Shown one piece after another: positions 23,534 to 34,856 of a DNA stretch of 64,000 nt. The position numbers and the translations under genes were made by a program. The notes beneath the pieces were generated by a model. The model saw only the letters and a program-made list of their open reading frames with translations. It did not search any database and had not been told where the DNA came from. The DNA comes from Entonaema liquescens (lineage: Eukaryota > Ascomycota > Sordariomycetes > Xylariales > Xylariaceae): NCBI GenBank assembly GCA_902805475.1, contig CADCSX010000011.1, positions 186,001 to 250,000 on the forward strand, given 5' to 3'. Positions within the stretch are counted from its first letter, which is position 1, and every line of letters starts with the position of its first letter.

Positions 23534-25327
23534 TTATTCAAACACCTCAAAGCCAACAAGATCAGGGGCTGGCGAATTCCCACTCGTAGCAAATACAATC
23601 TGGTTCTCACCCTCTACAAATCCATCAACCTCAATAAGCAACCTATCAGACTCAAACCAGGCTCCTCCCGAGATAGGAAACGCCCATCTCTTCGGCGACC
23701 CGTTATTAACTACAATCGTCATATTCCGGGTGTTAGAACCCCAGTCCCAGGCACTATCCAGGGCGAGCTCGTAGTTAATGAAATCAACGCCAACTAGTTT
23801 CTTTCCCTTAGCGCTCGCAGTTACAGAGTCGAAAGTTGCCCGAGCTTCTTGGACAGCAATGCTAATCTTGCTACCCGTAGGCGCACATTCAGTTTCGTCA
23901 CATGAAACTTTCTTAGCGTTGCCCGAGAGCGTCGCATTTTCTACCGAGTAATACCCATTTGATGTAGGCGAAGAAGTCGGCGTAATAATGTTGCTCAGGA
24001 CTAGTAATCTCATCTCATGGCCAGCAAGCTCAAGCTTCTGAACACCCGAGATTGTACCAATGTCCTTCCCTGCCCAGACATCGCGAGCATGGGCCTCCGA
24101 TACATCCACTGCCGAAAGATCAAACTCTACCGTCTGAGAATCATTCTTCCAGTTTGCAACGCCAAGGACAATTCTCGATCCGGACAGTTCACCAGCCCAA
24201 ATGTCCCACTCTTCTTCGGTATACCGACGGATGAGCCGCGCCTGTTTGCCTAAAGAATCTTGGTTGATGGCTATGACTTCCTTATTGCGAAGGATATCGA
24301 AAGAGGCAGCAGGCGTGAGCTTGAGGTCCGTCGGTGCTCCTATGTTGAGGGGAGACTTATTGATTGCCCACATACCGAAATGGAACCTCTCTTCTTCGAG
24401 GGACAGAGCATTAAGTCCAACACTATATATATCAGTTGGACGTCCACCATCTACTACACATAGACTTACATGAGCATATCCATATCAGGGTAGGCACCGA
24501 CCGTAGTGGACTTATAAAACGGCACCGCCTGATTTGTAATACGCCAGACGCTCCTCCACGAATTATAGATATCATTGCTGATCCGGTAGACATTGCCAAT
24601 AGGCGAAGCCCACTCACCTAGGTCCTCGCCAAGCCCCCATTGACATATGAAATAGGCGATGTCTCGATCTACATCTTCTAAAATCGCAGCCATCTTCTTG
24701 TGGCGGTCGGGTGACGTGGATATAGGTGATACATAATCTGCCATTTTGTCCCTCGAGGAGGAATAGCAGTTGTCGTATCTATAACGAGTTAGTTATAAGT
24801 AACAGCTCTTTGCTTGGGTACTGATAAGGATTAAACTTACTTTAGAGAGTCGCCTTCCCACTCAGCAAAAGATGCCGCGTCAATCTCTTCGAATCCTGCG
24901 GCCAGTTAGCTTACTTTTCGCAGTCAAAATACTCCTGAAGCTCGTACCGAGAGAAGCGGGGAGATCCGTCGAACCACACTGGTAATATCCCGCGCCGGAG
25001 TAGAGGCCGAATTTCAAATCTAGGCTATGAATATAGTCTCCCAAAGCTTTCCCCGGATGGGAAGAGTGTGGTATTCCACTGTAGACGGCCTTCCGAATCT
25101 CTATCCCTTGACATCCATCCACAGTCGGTCGTGACGTATTTGTAGCCTAGGTCAGCCAGACCTAGGTCCACGAGCCCCTGAGCGTTGGTCTTCATGATAT
25201 CTTCGCTAGGATAGCAATTATAATGATTATAACTGTTCCATCCCATCGGCGGCGTTTTTGACTTATACAAAACAGCTTCGACCGAAGTCCCCAGCAGGAC
25301 TGCGGAAGCAGTGAAAGTCTTCATCAT
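23534..25327 (-). CDS. Alpha-galactosidase, glycoside hydrolase family 27
   Basis: Four exons (25327-24948, 24895-24841, 24778-24470, 24422-23534) give about 543 aa. A signal peptide (MKTFTASAVLLGTSVEAV) is followed by TPPMGWNSYNHYNC and the TDCGW strand. The nucleophile Asp of KYDNC is at about residue 147, rebuilt across the exon 2/3 junction. The acid/base Asp is in YRISNDI at about 214, and GAYPDMDMLIVGL follows. A C-terminal beta domain from about residue 400, with GVDFINYELA and AWDWGSNTRNMTIVV, looks like a carbohydrate-binding module. The enzyme should be secreted and remove terminal alpha-galactose from galactomannan or raffinose-type sugars. In exon 1 the plus-strand CCCC at 25051-25054 is one base too long: FPSG must continue as KALGDYIHSLDLKFG in another frame. 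Confidence 0.88.
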
Positions 25328-25990
25328 GTCAGAATTTGACTCCTTCAACCTAGTTGCAAATGCTAAGATGAGCCTCTCGAATGATCTCCAACATCAACTT
25401 CCCGCCTCGAAGCCTCCGAGCGCCATGATGGTTTTTATACGTCATGGTACCCGCCAAGATATTTCCCCCAGTCCATAACGACCGATGATACCCCAGAATC
25501 AACAGGTGGGTTCAATTCCCCGTGGAGTCGGTTTCTCCGTCACGGTTCTCCAAACACGAGGTGCCGCTTGCGGGGAACCCAGTATGATGCCCCGTTCTCC
25601 ACACGCGCATTGGTATAAGTCGATTGTAACAATCCAGGCACTGAGCAAAGTGGTATAAGCGGCCCTATGAGAAGCCGTGTTGGTAGCACATTATGAAGAA
25701 TTTTCCGAAGATGATGTGGAGATAGACGACTTCGCTGGCCGACAGCAAGGGAACACGCAGTAGACTTCGGATTGATATACCATACGGAAGTTAATCCCTG
25801 GAGAATAAGAATACCAAGCTAGAGCTTGAAGAAGACACGCGGTATGTTCCCGTATTAAACTAATAATCTTAGAACTTCGTGGTTACACGATACGCATTAT
25901 ATATCTTTTAGATCATTTAACCTAGAGAGCAGCCTCGTTGTCTAATTCAAGGAGCATGTTTGGCTCGAATTAGTACATCCAATGTCAATA
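25328..25990. other. Intergenic, alpha-galactosidase promoter side
   Basis: About 660 bp containing the alpha-galactosidase promoter and the 3' flank of the ankyrin membrane-protein gene. No RNA gene or coding segment supported. Confidence 0.45.
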
Positions 25991-27937
25991 TCAAGACTCG
26001 TGATGCCGGCTTCTTCCCTCCTCAGTCTGTTCTAGTGCGTTAATCTTGATAACAGCTGCGACATCATCATATCCCCAACGTTTAGCTAGTTGGTACGCTG
26101 TCTCACCCCTCTTATCTTTCAAGGTCGCATCGGCACCGTGCTCAAGAAGCCACAGGGCCATTTCCATATCACCGTCCTCTGCAACCCGCATCAGGGCGGT
26201 TTGACCGTCTTCATCGGTTTTGTTAATCAACCTCTCTAGACGGAAAGGAGGCCTAACGATAATCTCCCTTGGAGAATCAACCCCTATTCTTGCAAGGTTG
26301 ATAACTTCTCTCACTGCATCGTAGCCACTATCTCCGGACTTGCCGGTGGCGGGATCTTGGGAATACCCAGGTTTGCTCTCTAGGTGCGTGGTTGTACGTG
26401 CCTCCCTTGCTGCTCGCCTCCGTTCTTTGGGATCTTCGACACGGAGTCTTTCCACAGCTTGGTTCACCACTTCGGTAATAAGGACATCGGGGTCTCGAAC
26501 TAGGCTGCTGTTTGCTATTTTGTCTATCCCTTTGAGGATATTCACGAGGGTTTCTTCCGTTGATCTATCAGCGACTGGGTGTATCAGACGGCGTAAATCC
26601 TGCGACCTATGCAGTCTCCTGAGGAAACGATCGGGGTCGATATCAAAACTACCACCCCCTGGACGTCTAGGCCTGAACTTAGGCCTGAATTTCCATAGAG
26701 TAGTAAAACCATTCACTCTTGCCCCCTCAACATCCTTCATGGACCTTATCAGCTCGTAGTAGCCTACTAATACAAAAACCACCAAGAGTAGGCATATCAT
26801 GATATTGCGATAATCGTCCACATTTGGCCCAGGGTTTTGTCGCCACATAAGGATTGTGTAAAGTATTAGGGCTACGACAAAGGTGATGCATGAAATGGCG
26901 AAAAGCTCAACCGGTAGTTGTAAGATCCGGATGGCATGAATGGAACTTTCGAGAGGCTGCTCACTGCCATAATTAACCGCGTGATTTCCGGGTCCTCCCC
27001 TCCCCATCCTGCGTTGCGGCTCCTGTGTTATCTAGATTTGCCCTCCGGCGCCGTTAAGCCCGCCGGTATTCTGGGGTCTTCCCAGGATGTCTCTCCATTG
27101 CTAAGCCATAGCCGTAGGTCCAACGGAGAGCCGATCATGTAAAGCCTCCTTTGAAGCCGACTACCGAAAACCACGGAGAGGACACTTGTAGCGAGGCTTA
27201 CGACGAAAATAGCCCGAACTGTCCAATTGATGTCTGGCAATCCGCCCAGAGTTAGAGCTGTGATGTCGACTGCGGCGAGAACGCTCCCCTAAAACCCAAT
27301 CGTTAATAATGCACAATCACTTCAAACTCAGGCACCTACAGCCACTCCGATAGCATTAAAACTGCCCAGCACATTTTTCGCCCACTCTTGAAGTTCTTCA
27401 TCGGTCCAGTAGTTGATAATGTCCGAAACTTGCATGAGCAATTTCGTGTCGATAAGCATGCACCAAATAACCCACTTCTTCCGCTCGCCAAAACGACGCT
27501 CGGCATACTCGTAGCCTTTGAAGAACAAGTCACGAAATTCATATCTGTCAAACTCATGCCTTTTAAACGCAACATCGAAAACCGCGCGGCAAACAACGAA
27601 TCCAAGCCGTACTACACCACCTAAAACCTCAGCCATTATAATGGTGTTGTCGAAAAGTCCGAAAAGCAACTTAATATGAGTACGACTGATATCGACAAAG
27701 AGGGGAGCATATCCAGGTGAAGAATAGCAAAGTCCTGGATCAGGCTGGGCTTTAAATGCAATGCGGCTGAGAGCTGAATAGTGTTGCCAATGTCAATTTA
27801 TTAACCAATAACAGCCCAGGTAGGAGTATGTATTCAGGGTCTATAAGCACGCTCCAAGTTACAGCGCTACCGGGCCAGTGTAGTGCTTATGGCGTAATTG
27901 CATACGAGATGCAGTCTCTGGGGTACCGGAAAGCCAT
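25991..27937 (-). CDS. Multi-pass membrane protein with C-terminal ankyrin repeats, frame broken
   Basis: The coding signal runs over most of this span. The N-terminal part (FRDLFFKGYEYAERRFG then WVIWCMLIDTKLLMQVSDI) precedes a hydrophobic helix split by an intron at 27335-27289 (FNAIGVAVGSVLAAVDITAL). More membrane segments follow (AIFVVSLATSVLSVVFGSRL, ELFAISCITFVVALILY, IMICLLLVVFVLVGYYELI). The C-terminus has two ankyrin repeats (DGQTALMRVAEDGD, then WLLEHGADATLKDKRGETAY). Near 27030 the frame ends KSR-stop and must shift by one base to reach TQEPQRRMGRGG. Further upstream, ATG 27937 opens a frame with one TAA and then LIDPEYILLPGLLLVNKL, and another shift is needed near 27790 to reach the main frame. 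Function unknown. The 5' structure is tentative, and the span may include a remnant. Confidence 0.55.
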
Positions 27938-28172
27938 ACTTCGAATTTATTTTGCAACCATACCGAGGCGTCAAATTTCTTTCAAGAAGTAAGACTATGT
28001 TCTATGTTACTAGGTTAGAGGGTTTGGAAAACAATGTAAATCACATTATGAAGGATGGTTAATGACAATAAAATGACAAGTGAATAGGTCACCATAAGCT
28101 CCATGTTCCCAACCAGCCAGGCCCAGGAATATTTTAAAATATATCTGACCCCAGAAGGGGTCTTAGATATAA

Positions 28173-29742
28173 CTACAGGTCTTTCAGCTCTCTCACAGGC
28201 CAAACTTTATTCTCCAATGGATCTGGACGCTCGCGGTCCCAAGCCCATCGCCTCTGCAGCTCCGGTTCCAAAGAGCCGTCCAACATCCTCACAACGTACT
28301 CGCCGATGATGGGGAAGAACTTCCACCCGTGAAACGAGCCGCAAGTCGCGACGTATAACCCCTTGGAAGCAGGATGAGGCGATATTATGAAGTCCTCGCT
28401 GGGTGTGACCGCGTCCCTATCATCCAGCAGTTAGTTAACAAGAGCTCTCCCTATGTACTTTTTGTAGTTTATATCACAATAGGAGTGGTCTCGTAGAAAT
28501 GACGTACCAACATATGCGATGCTCCGTAATCTTCCATGCCTCCCCACGCTTCCCGAATATAGCTGTGTTAGCAAACTTGACATCTTCTACTAGCGTATCC
28601 GGAACCGACCACTGAGCGTAGTCTGTGGAGGCTGGTGGCGCGGAGATCTGACGGCCGGACGACATCGTCTGGGTATTCTTAAATATGCACTGACCCCACC
28701 ACTTCAGCTTCTTGTCCACAGTGAGCGGTAGTCCGCCGTTACTCGCCCCTATTGTGTTAGTTAGTATCGTCAAGGAGATGAGCTGCAGTCATCCCGGTAA
28801 GGCCAAGGATGAAAATAAGAGCTAAGCAACGGGGGCAATAGAGGGAAAAAAAAAAAAAAAAAGAAACCAGGAAAAGCAAGCAAGCATCTCACCTCTCTCG
28901 GGATTATTCTCTTGTATTACAACTGGCATCCTCGAGAACTCCTCCGCGGTTCTATCATCAAGCTGTGCCAACCCAGTCGTCACCCCCGCCGCAATCATCC
29001 TATCCCCAGCAAGAAACTCATCTCGCCCGGTCTTTTCAGCCACCGCATCTAACAACTTGGGCGTAAAGGCACCAGTCGCCAATATAACATGCGTAGCCGT
29101 AAGCTTCTCTCCCCTTTGTCTCAACCCCAACACAAGCGCCATCCTCCCCAAAACCAACCCCTCAACCTCAGCCGCAACCACCCTCACCCCTTCTCAACCG
29201 CCTTCTCCGTCGCCGCCCTCAACGCCCCTTCGCATCCGCCCACCCGCCCCTCTCATTAACCAGCACACTCTCCACCCCCGTATAATCCGCCTGCCCAAAA
29301 ACCCCGCCGTACAGCCCCTCGCCTGCTCCACCGGCACCGCGCGCACCCCTTCGTCCGCAGCAGCATCCCGCCCCCGCAGCCGCGCGTGGTTCTCCAGGGC
29401 CCGCCGCGCGATCCCCGTCCGGCTGATCCAGTAGAGCCCCGTCTGGTGGTAGAACGGGGTCCAGAGCGGGTCTGCGCGCCACGCGTCCTGTGCTTCGAGC
29501 GCGAGCCCGCAGTACACCGCGTCCCGGTAGTCGGCGCGTATCACCTTGTTCCAGTCCCAGGAGGCGGCGACGCGGCGCGGGGATGTGTGCGCGTCCCGGT
29601 CGACGAGCGTGATGGGCGAGGTGGGGAATTGTAAGGATAGGTGCAGTGCCGTCGAGGTGCCGAAGACGCCGGCTCCGACGATGATGTAAGATGGGGAAAG
29701 GGAAGGGGAAGGGGAAGGGGAAGGGGGGAGGGGGGAAGTCAT
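28173..29742 (-). CDS. FAD-dependent amine oxidase, fructosyl amino acid oxidase-like (DAO fold)
   Basis: Three exons (29742-28893, 28748-28508, 28416-28173) give about 445 aa. A Ser/Pro repeat precedes the dinucleotide-binding YIIVGAGVFGTSTALHL, then ITLVDRD and WDWNKVIRADYRD. The substrate side contains GLYWISRTG and VILATGAFTPKLLDA. The C-terminus has the flavin-site signature ICWDAVTPSEDFIISPHP, GSFHGWKFFPIIGEYVV and RWAWDRE, as in Amadoriase (fructosyl amine oxidase). It would oxidise glycated amino acids or a related N-alkyl amino acid, releasing hydrogen peroxide; the substrate is inferred. Between 29187 and 29318 three C runs (29315-29318, 29225-29228, 29187-29190) each appear one base short. 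The true reading ARGLYGGVFGQADYTGV, NERGGWADAKG and EKGVRVVAAEVEG is recovered only by changing frame three times. Confidence 0.8.
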
Positions 29743-30812
29743 TGTGGTGATATGATACTTGGAGTTTTAATTGCACAACTTAGTCCGTTCGAAAATGGGG
29801 CGATATTCGATTAACCGGTTAGATATCTAGGTAAAGTTGGTATTAGTAAATCCGTTCTAGTTTTAGACATGATCACGACATTGCCGCCGCCGTGCCCCGC
29901 ACCGGCCGGACCGTCTCCGATTATAGAATCGAGATCTCGATTTAGCGAAACCGTAAACTAAAAGCTCTCCGTCGAAAAGCTGGTTAACCGATAGTGCTTG
30001 CAAGTATTGTATCTTATACCAAACCGACCATGAGAAAACTTTTATCCGGAAATTGTTATAACTTATTCAACTTTTGCCGCAGAACCGGTGTAATATTTGC
30101 TAATTACGTCGACCAATTCGATATATCGATTAGTATCACTTTTCAACTACGTATACTAATACTTTAACATTCTTCTCCTACTCCATTCTCTTCCTCCTAA
30201 TAAAGCCTCAGGTCCACAAATTCGTTCTCAAAATGAACGATGACATATACTTAAAGATCCACATAAGTCACCGACTTATCGTTCGTTGTCGTTTCGAACG
30301 ACCTAAGCTTGTAGACCTAAAATCAAGGGTATTTCGAAATATAAACTAGGGTGGCCTGTGCCTCCAAGCCTCTCATTACTCCGTGGGTATCATTCCTTCA
30401 AAGGTTGTTTCCGTTCCTATGATTTATGGAATTCATAGATAAGAATTCCATAATACGCCTCAGTATTTTACCTATTCCTACTATGAGGTTTCCAGTAGAT
30501 AGAGTTGCGTCGTCATATAATATTTAGTGTAAGCCTCTTCTGAAGCCATGGACGAATTTTAGTCCTAGCATTGCCTTACAGACAACAAAGAGACCACATC
30601 CTTCAATAGAGAGCTTGGCGGACCTTGTGAGCTTCCAGGCCCCATTACCTCCTTCGTGATATTCTGATTTCATCCTGCTGATCAAACGCCATGTATTTCT
30701 ACCCATAATGCCGCGTGATGGCACCGAAGGGTAAGGGGTAATCAAATAAGTCATACTGTCGAAAAGTATAGCTTCGACACGCCGCGTCATGCATCTTCGG
30801 CGAGTCCTGCTA
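29743..30812. other. Intergenic, no gene seen
   Basis: About 1.07 kb between the amine oxidase start and the POP7 stop. Moderately AT-rich. An open frame on the minus strand at 30524-30790 has no recognisable content. No repeat or RNA gene was found. Confidence 0.45.
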
Positions 30813-31450
30813 TCACTTCAACTTAATAGACGCCTCAAGAGAACTCATCATCCTAGTCCTCTCCTCTCCCTCGCCACCCCACTCCTCCTCGCCCTCCATC
30901 ACCACATCATCCACGGCGCCCACGCTCCCCGTCTTCAACTGCACGATGCAATCCTGCTGCTTCTGGAAGAACATAGCGACCTCCACAACCTTCTGGATGG
31001 CGCGCCCCGTGCCGAGCACAACCACCTCGCCAGCGTCTTGAAGCCCGATCCCGCTCCCGCTGTTCTTGGTACCGGACTGTCGCTGGATGGCGCGGATCCG
31101 CTCGTCTAGGGACGCGTTCTTGTTTCCGGCGAGTCTGTTCGTGAAGGCCTTGTTCGAGGCGGATGCTTCCCGCAGGTTCTTGTCGAGCTGCTTGCGCACG
31201 CGTGTTGTGACGGAGCGGAAGGGCGTTTTGGGCGTTATGTAGATGCGTCGGGAGGCGCGTGTGGAGGGTATGCGCATAGGGATGGGACGTTTCCGACCGT
31301 AGCCCCTTATAGCTAGTGTTAGTAATGACTCTAAGTGGTAAGATAGGAAGGGCCTCCGAGCTAACCTTTTGGTACAGGTGGAAGTTTCGCTGGCTTGGTC
31401 GCCTCTCCAGGTACCTGCGAAACGGTTTCGGATGGCTGTTCTGTGGCCAT
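30813..31450 (-). CDS. POP7: RNase P / RNase MRP protein subunit Pop7 (Rpp20)
   Basis: Two exons (31450-31366 and 31312-30813) give 194 aa. Exon 1 encodes MATEQPSETVSQ and a Pro-rich leader. After a 53-bp intron the basic segment RGYGRKRPIPMRIPS leads into the Alba-like core: RRIYITPKTPFRSV and EVVVLGTGRAIQKVVEVAMF, the strand-helix pattern that binds RNA in Pop7/Rpp20. The C-terminus carries an acidic patch (EGEEEWGGEGEE). The protein should act in the nucleus and nucleolus in tRNA 5' processing and rRNA processing, as a dimer with Pop6 in yeast. It is divergently transcribed from RAV2 over about 500 bp. Confidence 0.86.
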
Positions 31451-31949
31451 CGTGGTTAAATTATAGGCTTAAATCAGGTTCTCTTCTCGCTTCTACTTCA
31501 TCTCGTAGAATGATATGACTATGGTAGTCACATTTGGGAACACCGTCGCGTCTATAATTTAGAGGCAGTTTATATGTCAACTATGGCATCAAATATTCGA
31601 TTAACCATAAGATGCAAAAGATAAAGTATAAAAAGATAAAAATGACATACGTGGGGCATGCAGCTGCAGGACGAACGCCGATAAGATAGACCCACATTGC
31701 TACCGTGCTAGCTTACCTGCTGTCGTCCAATCCCAACACCATGCAGCTCGAGCATCATCAGCTGAGAGCTCCCCACTTACACTTACACATTTACATACAC
31801 ATACACACTTACACACGCACTACCAAGGCTACAGCTTTAAACAATATACACTCGCTCAACCCGACCATCACAGCTTCGAAGCGTATCTCTCACAATAACC
31901 ATCTAATGGCCCGTTGAAATGCGGTTGCCTATGCCATCCTCCGTTCACA
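31451..31949. other. Divergent promoter region POP7 / RAV2
   Basis: About 500 bp. It contains an ACAC-rich stretch near 31775-31822 (imperfect TTACAC/ATACAC repeats) in the probable RAV2 leader. No gene seen. Confidence 0.6.
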
Positions 31950-33234
31950 ATGTCCATTGAGATCTGGCCTCCCATCTCGCCGGCCGAGCTTAAAATCCAA
32001 GAAGATGCCACACAGGTGAGCTCATCCAGTCCTCCTCCCCCTCTTCAAAGCTCCCAGTTCCATCCCCCCTTATCTCTCTTTCTCTACCTATATATACTAT
32101 CATGCTCCTCACAGAAGACGACTTCGTCCTTATCTCCCCCTACCACCACCACCAACACAACCAATACTCACCACCCAAGCAGGCTCGCGAACTAACCTGG
32201 CTCCTCACCTCCCTGCGCGCCACCCTCGCGCAAATCAAGCGCGGCCTCGACGACTGCGCCGCGCTCCTCGCCCCGCCGACTCCGCCGGCAGCACGCTGGT
32301 GCTCACGACGCCGCGCAACGAGACCGTCAAGGGGCACACGACGCGCGTGGGCGCGCGCCTCGTCCGCGGCCTCGTGCACCTGCGTCTGCGCACTCTCCCG
32401 CCCCAGACCCTGACTCTCGACCCCTCGCGTCCCGTCCGCGTTCCCGCCCTGATCCGCCTCGACGACCTGCTCGAGCGCTCGCTCGCCCTGTGTCTCAAGT
32501 TGGAGGAGCACCAGGCGCAGACCGTGCCCCCCCCTTCCGCGCCGTATCTCGCTTCCCAACTCCGTCTGCTAGCGCTACACATCGCCGAAGCCTCCGCCCT
32601 CGTCAAAGGCCCTCCTCACCCGCCCGCGCCCCCGCGCCCGTCGACTAGCGCCTCGACGGCAAGCAGCCACGAGGGGGGGTCATGGTCATCGTCGTCTGGC
32701 CGCCAGCACCGCCAGCACCCTCCTGCCCCCCCGGAGCGAAGCGCCCCGCTAGACACGGCGTGGACGACGAACTCAGTGTCGCTGGGGCACTTCACGCCGC
32801 CAATTAGCCGCAACTTGTCTCTCTACGTGACGATCCAGGATGCCTCTCTGGTAATCTATCTCCGTGCCCTGGAGCCCGCCGACGCGCCCGTGAATTTCGG
32901 GACGAAGCTCGCTCTAGCTATCGGGACGACTCGACGGCTGGAGCACGACGAGGCCGACCGTGTGTTTGTGTACCGATGTGACGACGAGTCGCAGATCGAT
33001 GGCGGGGCGTCTACTTCTGAGCATCATGGTAGTCGTAGCGGTAATAGTTATAACGAAAGTGGTGGTGAAGGGGATAAGAAAGAAGTCGAGGTTTACGTAC
33101 GCGAGAAAGTGCGTGTCGAGAGCGCCGACCCCAGTCTGCTTTCGCTATCCTCAAAGTTAAGTGCACTAGGGAATACGTTAGGATTGGCGCGGCGCAATTT
33201 GGCAGCTGTAATGGGGCAAGACATGGAAGAATGA
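31950..33234 (+). CDS. RAV2: RAVE complex subunit Rav2 / Rogdi-like protein
   Basis: Two exons (31950-32015 and 32183-33234) give about 372 aa. Exon 1 encodes MSIEIWPPISPAELKIQED. Exon 2 continues with ELTWLLTSLRATLAQIKRGL and DDCAALLAP, then STLVLTTPRNETVKGHTTRV, LRLRTLPPQTLTLDP, DASLVIYLRALEPADAPVNF and the end SLLSLSSKLSALGNTLGLAR. These match the Rogdi/Rav2 family. In yeast Rav2 works with Rav1 and Skp1 to assemble the vacuolar H+-ATPase. A Ser/Gly/His-rich insert lies near residues 300-330. The C run at 32271-32274 is one base short: LAP must continue as ADSAGSTLVL, so the literal frame reads out of register before about 32290. Confidence 0.85.
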
Positions 33235-33722
33235 GCTTGTATGGGGGGATTATAGTAACCCCGAATTACCTCTTGCTATGGTATGGTTGAAGTGAATAGG
33301 TTATGGACTTAAGGGTTGGAGTTATGGAGTATAGATAAATGAAAGCGGCATCAGCGTACGGATTCTCATAGAACACCATAAGAAAATCAAATCATGACAT
33401 TAAACACGTTAAAAACTCAGCTCAAGCTCGAGTTCAGCTATGACTTATCCCCCGAAAAAGAAAACTCGAATTGCTTCGTATTGGTATCAGTGACATGTGA
33501 CCATAGTCAGAGCGTAATTTTGGCTCCTTCAAGCTCTCATCATAAAGTATCCCGACCTCGGCAGTATAAGTACAATCACTTTCGCAGGTGCTCCTCACGC
33601 CAACATGGCGGATCGAATACATAAAGAAACAGTTGCCTCCAAACTCCAATTCTCCATATCAGATGCTTAGTTCGGTCCAAAAATCGGCTGATATTAACGC
33701 AATCGTCTCCCGTCCGTGGAAA
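33235..33722. other. Intergenic, convergent 3' ends
   Basis: About 490 bp between the RAV2 and NIPSNAP stops. No coding or RNA feature supported. Confidence 0.5.
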
Positions 33723-34856
33723 TTACGCCACGGGTGACCATGGCAGCGGTACGAGAATCCTGGACTTCATGGTTTGGATAAGAGGAACAGTCTTGTGAAC
33801 GGTTTCGGCCCAGCCTTCTTGCTTCCAGCTCTCCTCTCGTCGAACCTTACGCTCTTCAAGATTGGCAAATTGCCAGAGATGGTGAACAGTGTTTAGATCG
33901 CCAATTTGTACGAACCAAGCACCTACGCCTTCCATAACTTGTCTTCGTGCCTTTAGACCTCGTCGCCAATGGGTCTCCCACTCTAGTAGGTTTCCAGGGT
34001 GAAGAGTGTACGAACGTAGCTCAAATAAGCCACCTAGCTGACGGGGTGCAGTAGTTGGCCAGAAGGAGAATTCTTGCATAATTGAAGTGTTCTTCGATTT
34101 GATGAGCGTCTTAAGCTTCTTGTCGAATTCAGCAAAGTTGGGGTGGCTTGAAATAGAATTTAACGATTGATGATATCCTTGATAACGCTGATACTCCCAG
34201 ATGTGGACTTGACATTTAGGTCGTCAGTATATCGTAGCAATTTTGAATTAAGGCTCGAGTCGTGACTTACCGAATGTATCACAATCGCCCACCTCAGTTC
34301 GCCAACTTCCAACAAGATGAACCTTATTCTGCTCTAAAGAAGCCATGCGTGGGTACCATTGGCCAACCAACTCGACGTACTCGTCTACCTTATCTGGCAA
34401 TACCTCGTGGAACACGATCGAGTGAACATACTTGCCACGGGCTAGAACCGCAGAGAAGCTGGCTTCGAGTTGAGCATCCATCTCACGCCCCTCCTTTGTT
34501 CCGTAGATAACCCTTGATAGGAGATTATCGGGTCGGTCGGGTTCCTTAGTTGTCGCCTCCGCTCGCTGTCCTGTATGGGTGCTTAATGAGCCCAAGCCCT
34601 GAGAGGTTTCTCGGGCAGCAGACGAAGAGTCATTAGTAGAAGAAGAACTTGTGGTGAACCTACTTGCTTCTCTCTCCTGTTGTGCTTGGACCAACTGCTC
34701 GCGGAACGCCTTCTGCTTCGAGTTAAACGATTCAACATTCTCAGGTTTAATGTCGGCGAGGGTCGGCGTACGCTGATTAGCAGCGGTGGAGCTAAACGCT
34801 CGAAGTGGACGAGGAGCTGCCCCCGCTGCTACTCGCGCGATACGTCGGGAGAACAT
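33723..34856 (-). CDS. NIPSNAP-family mitochondrial protein
   Basis: Two exons (34856-34271, 34207-33723) give 356 aa. The N-terminus MFSRRIARVAAGAAPRPLRA and then FSSTAANQR is a typical mitochondrial targeting sequence. A Ser/Thr-rich linker precedes a first ferredoxin-like domain (KYVHSIVFHEVLPDKVDEYV, VGSWRTEVGDCDTF). The second, NIPSNAP-type domain spans the exon junction: VHIWEYQRYQGYHQSLNSI, then GLFELRSYTLHPGNLLEWET and WFVQIGDLNTVHHLWQFANL. Animal homologues sit in the mitochondrial matrix and can be exposed on damaged mitochondria as mitophagy tags. The fungal role is not established. The intron is 63 bp. No defects seen. Confidence 0.88.

Noticed and set aside
25490..25535. tRNA-like GGGTTCAATTCCCC sequence
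   Set aside because: It looks like a T arm, but no acceptor, D or anticodon arm can be paired around it.
29219..29776. 185-codon minus frame overlapping the amine oxidase start
   Set aside because: It is an Arg/Pro/His-rich shifted reading of a GC-rich coding exon; the FAD motif lies in the other frame.
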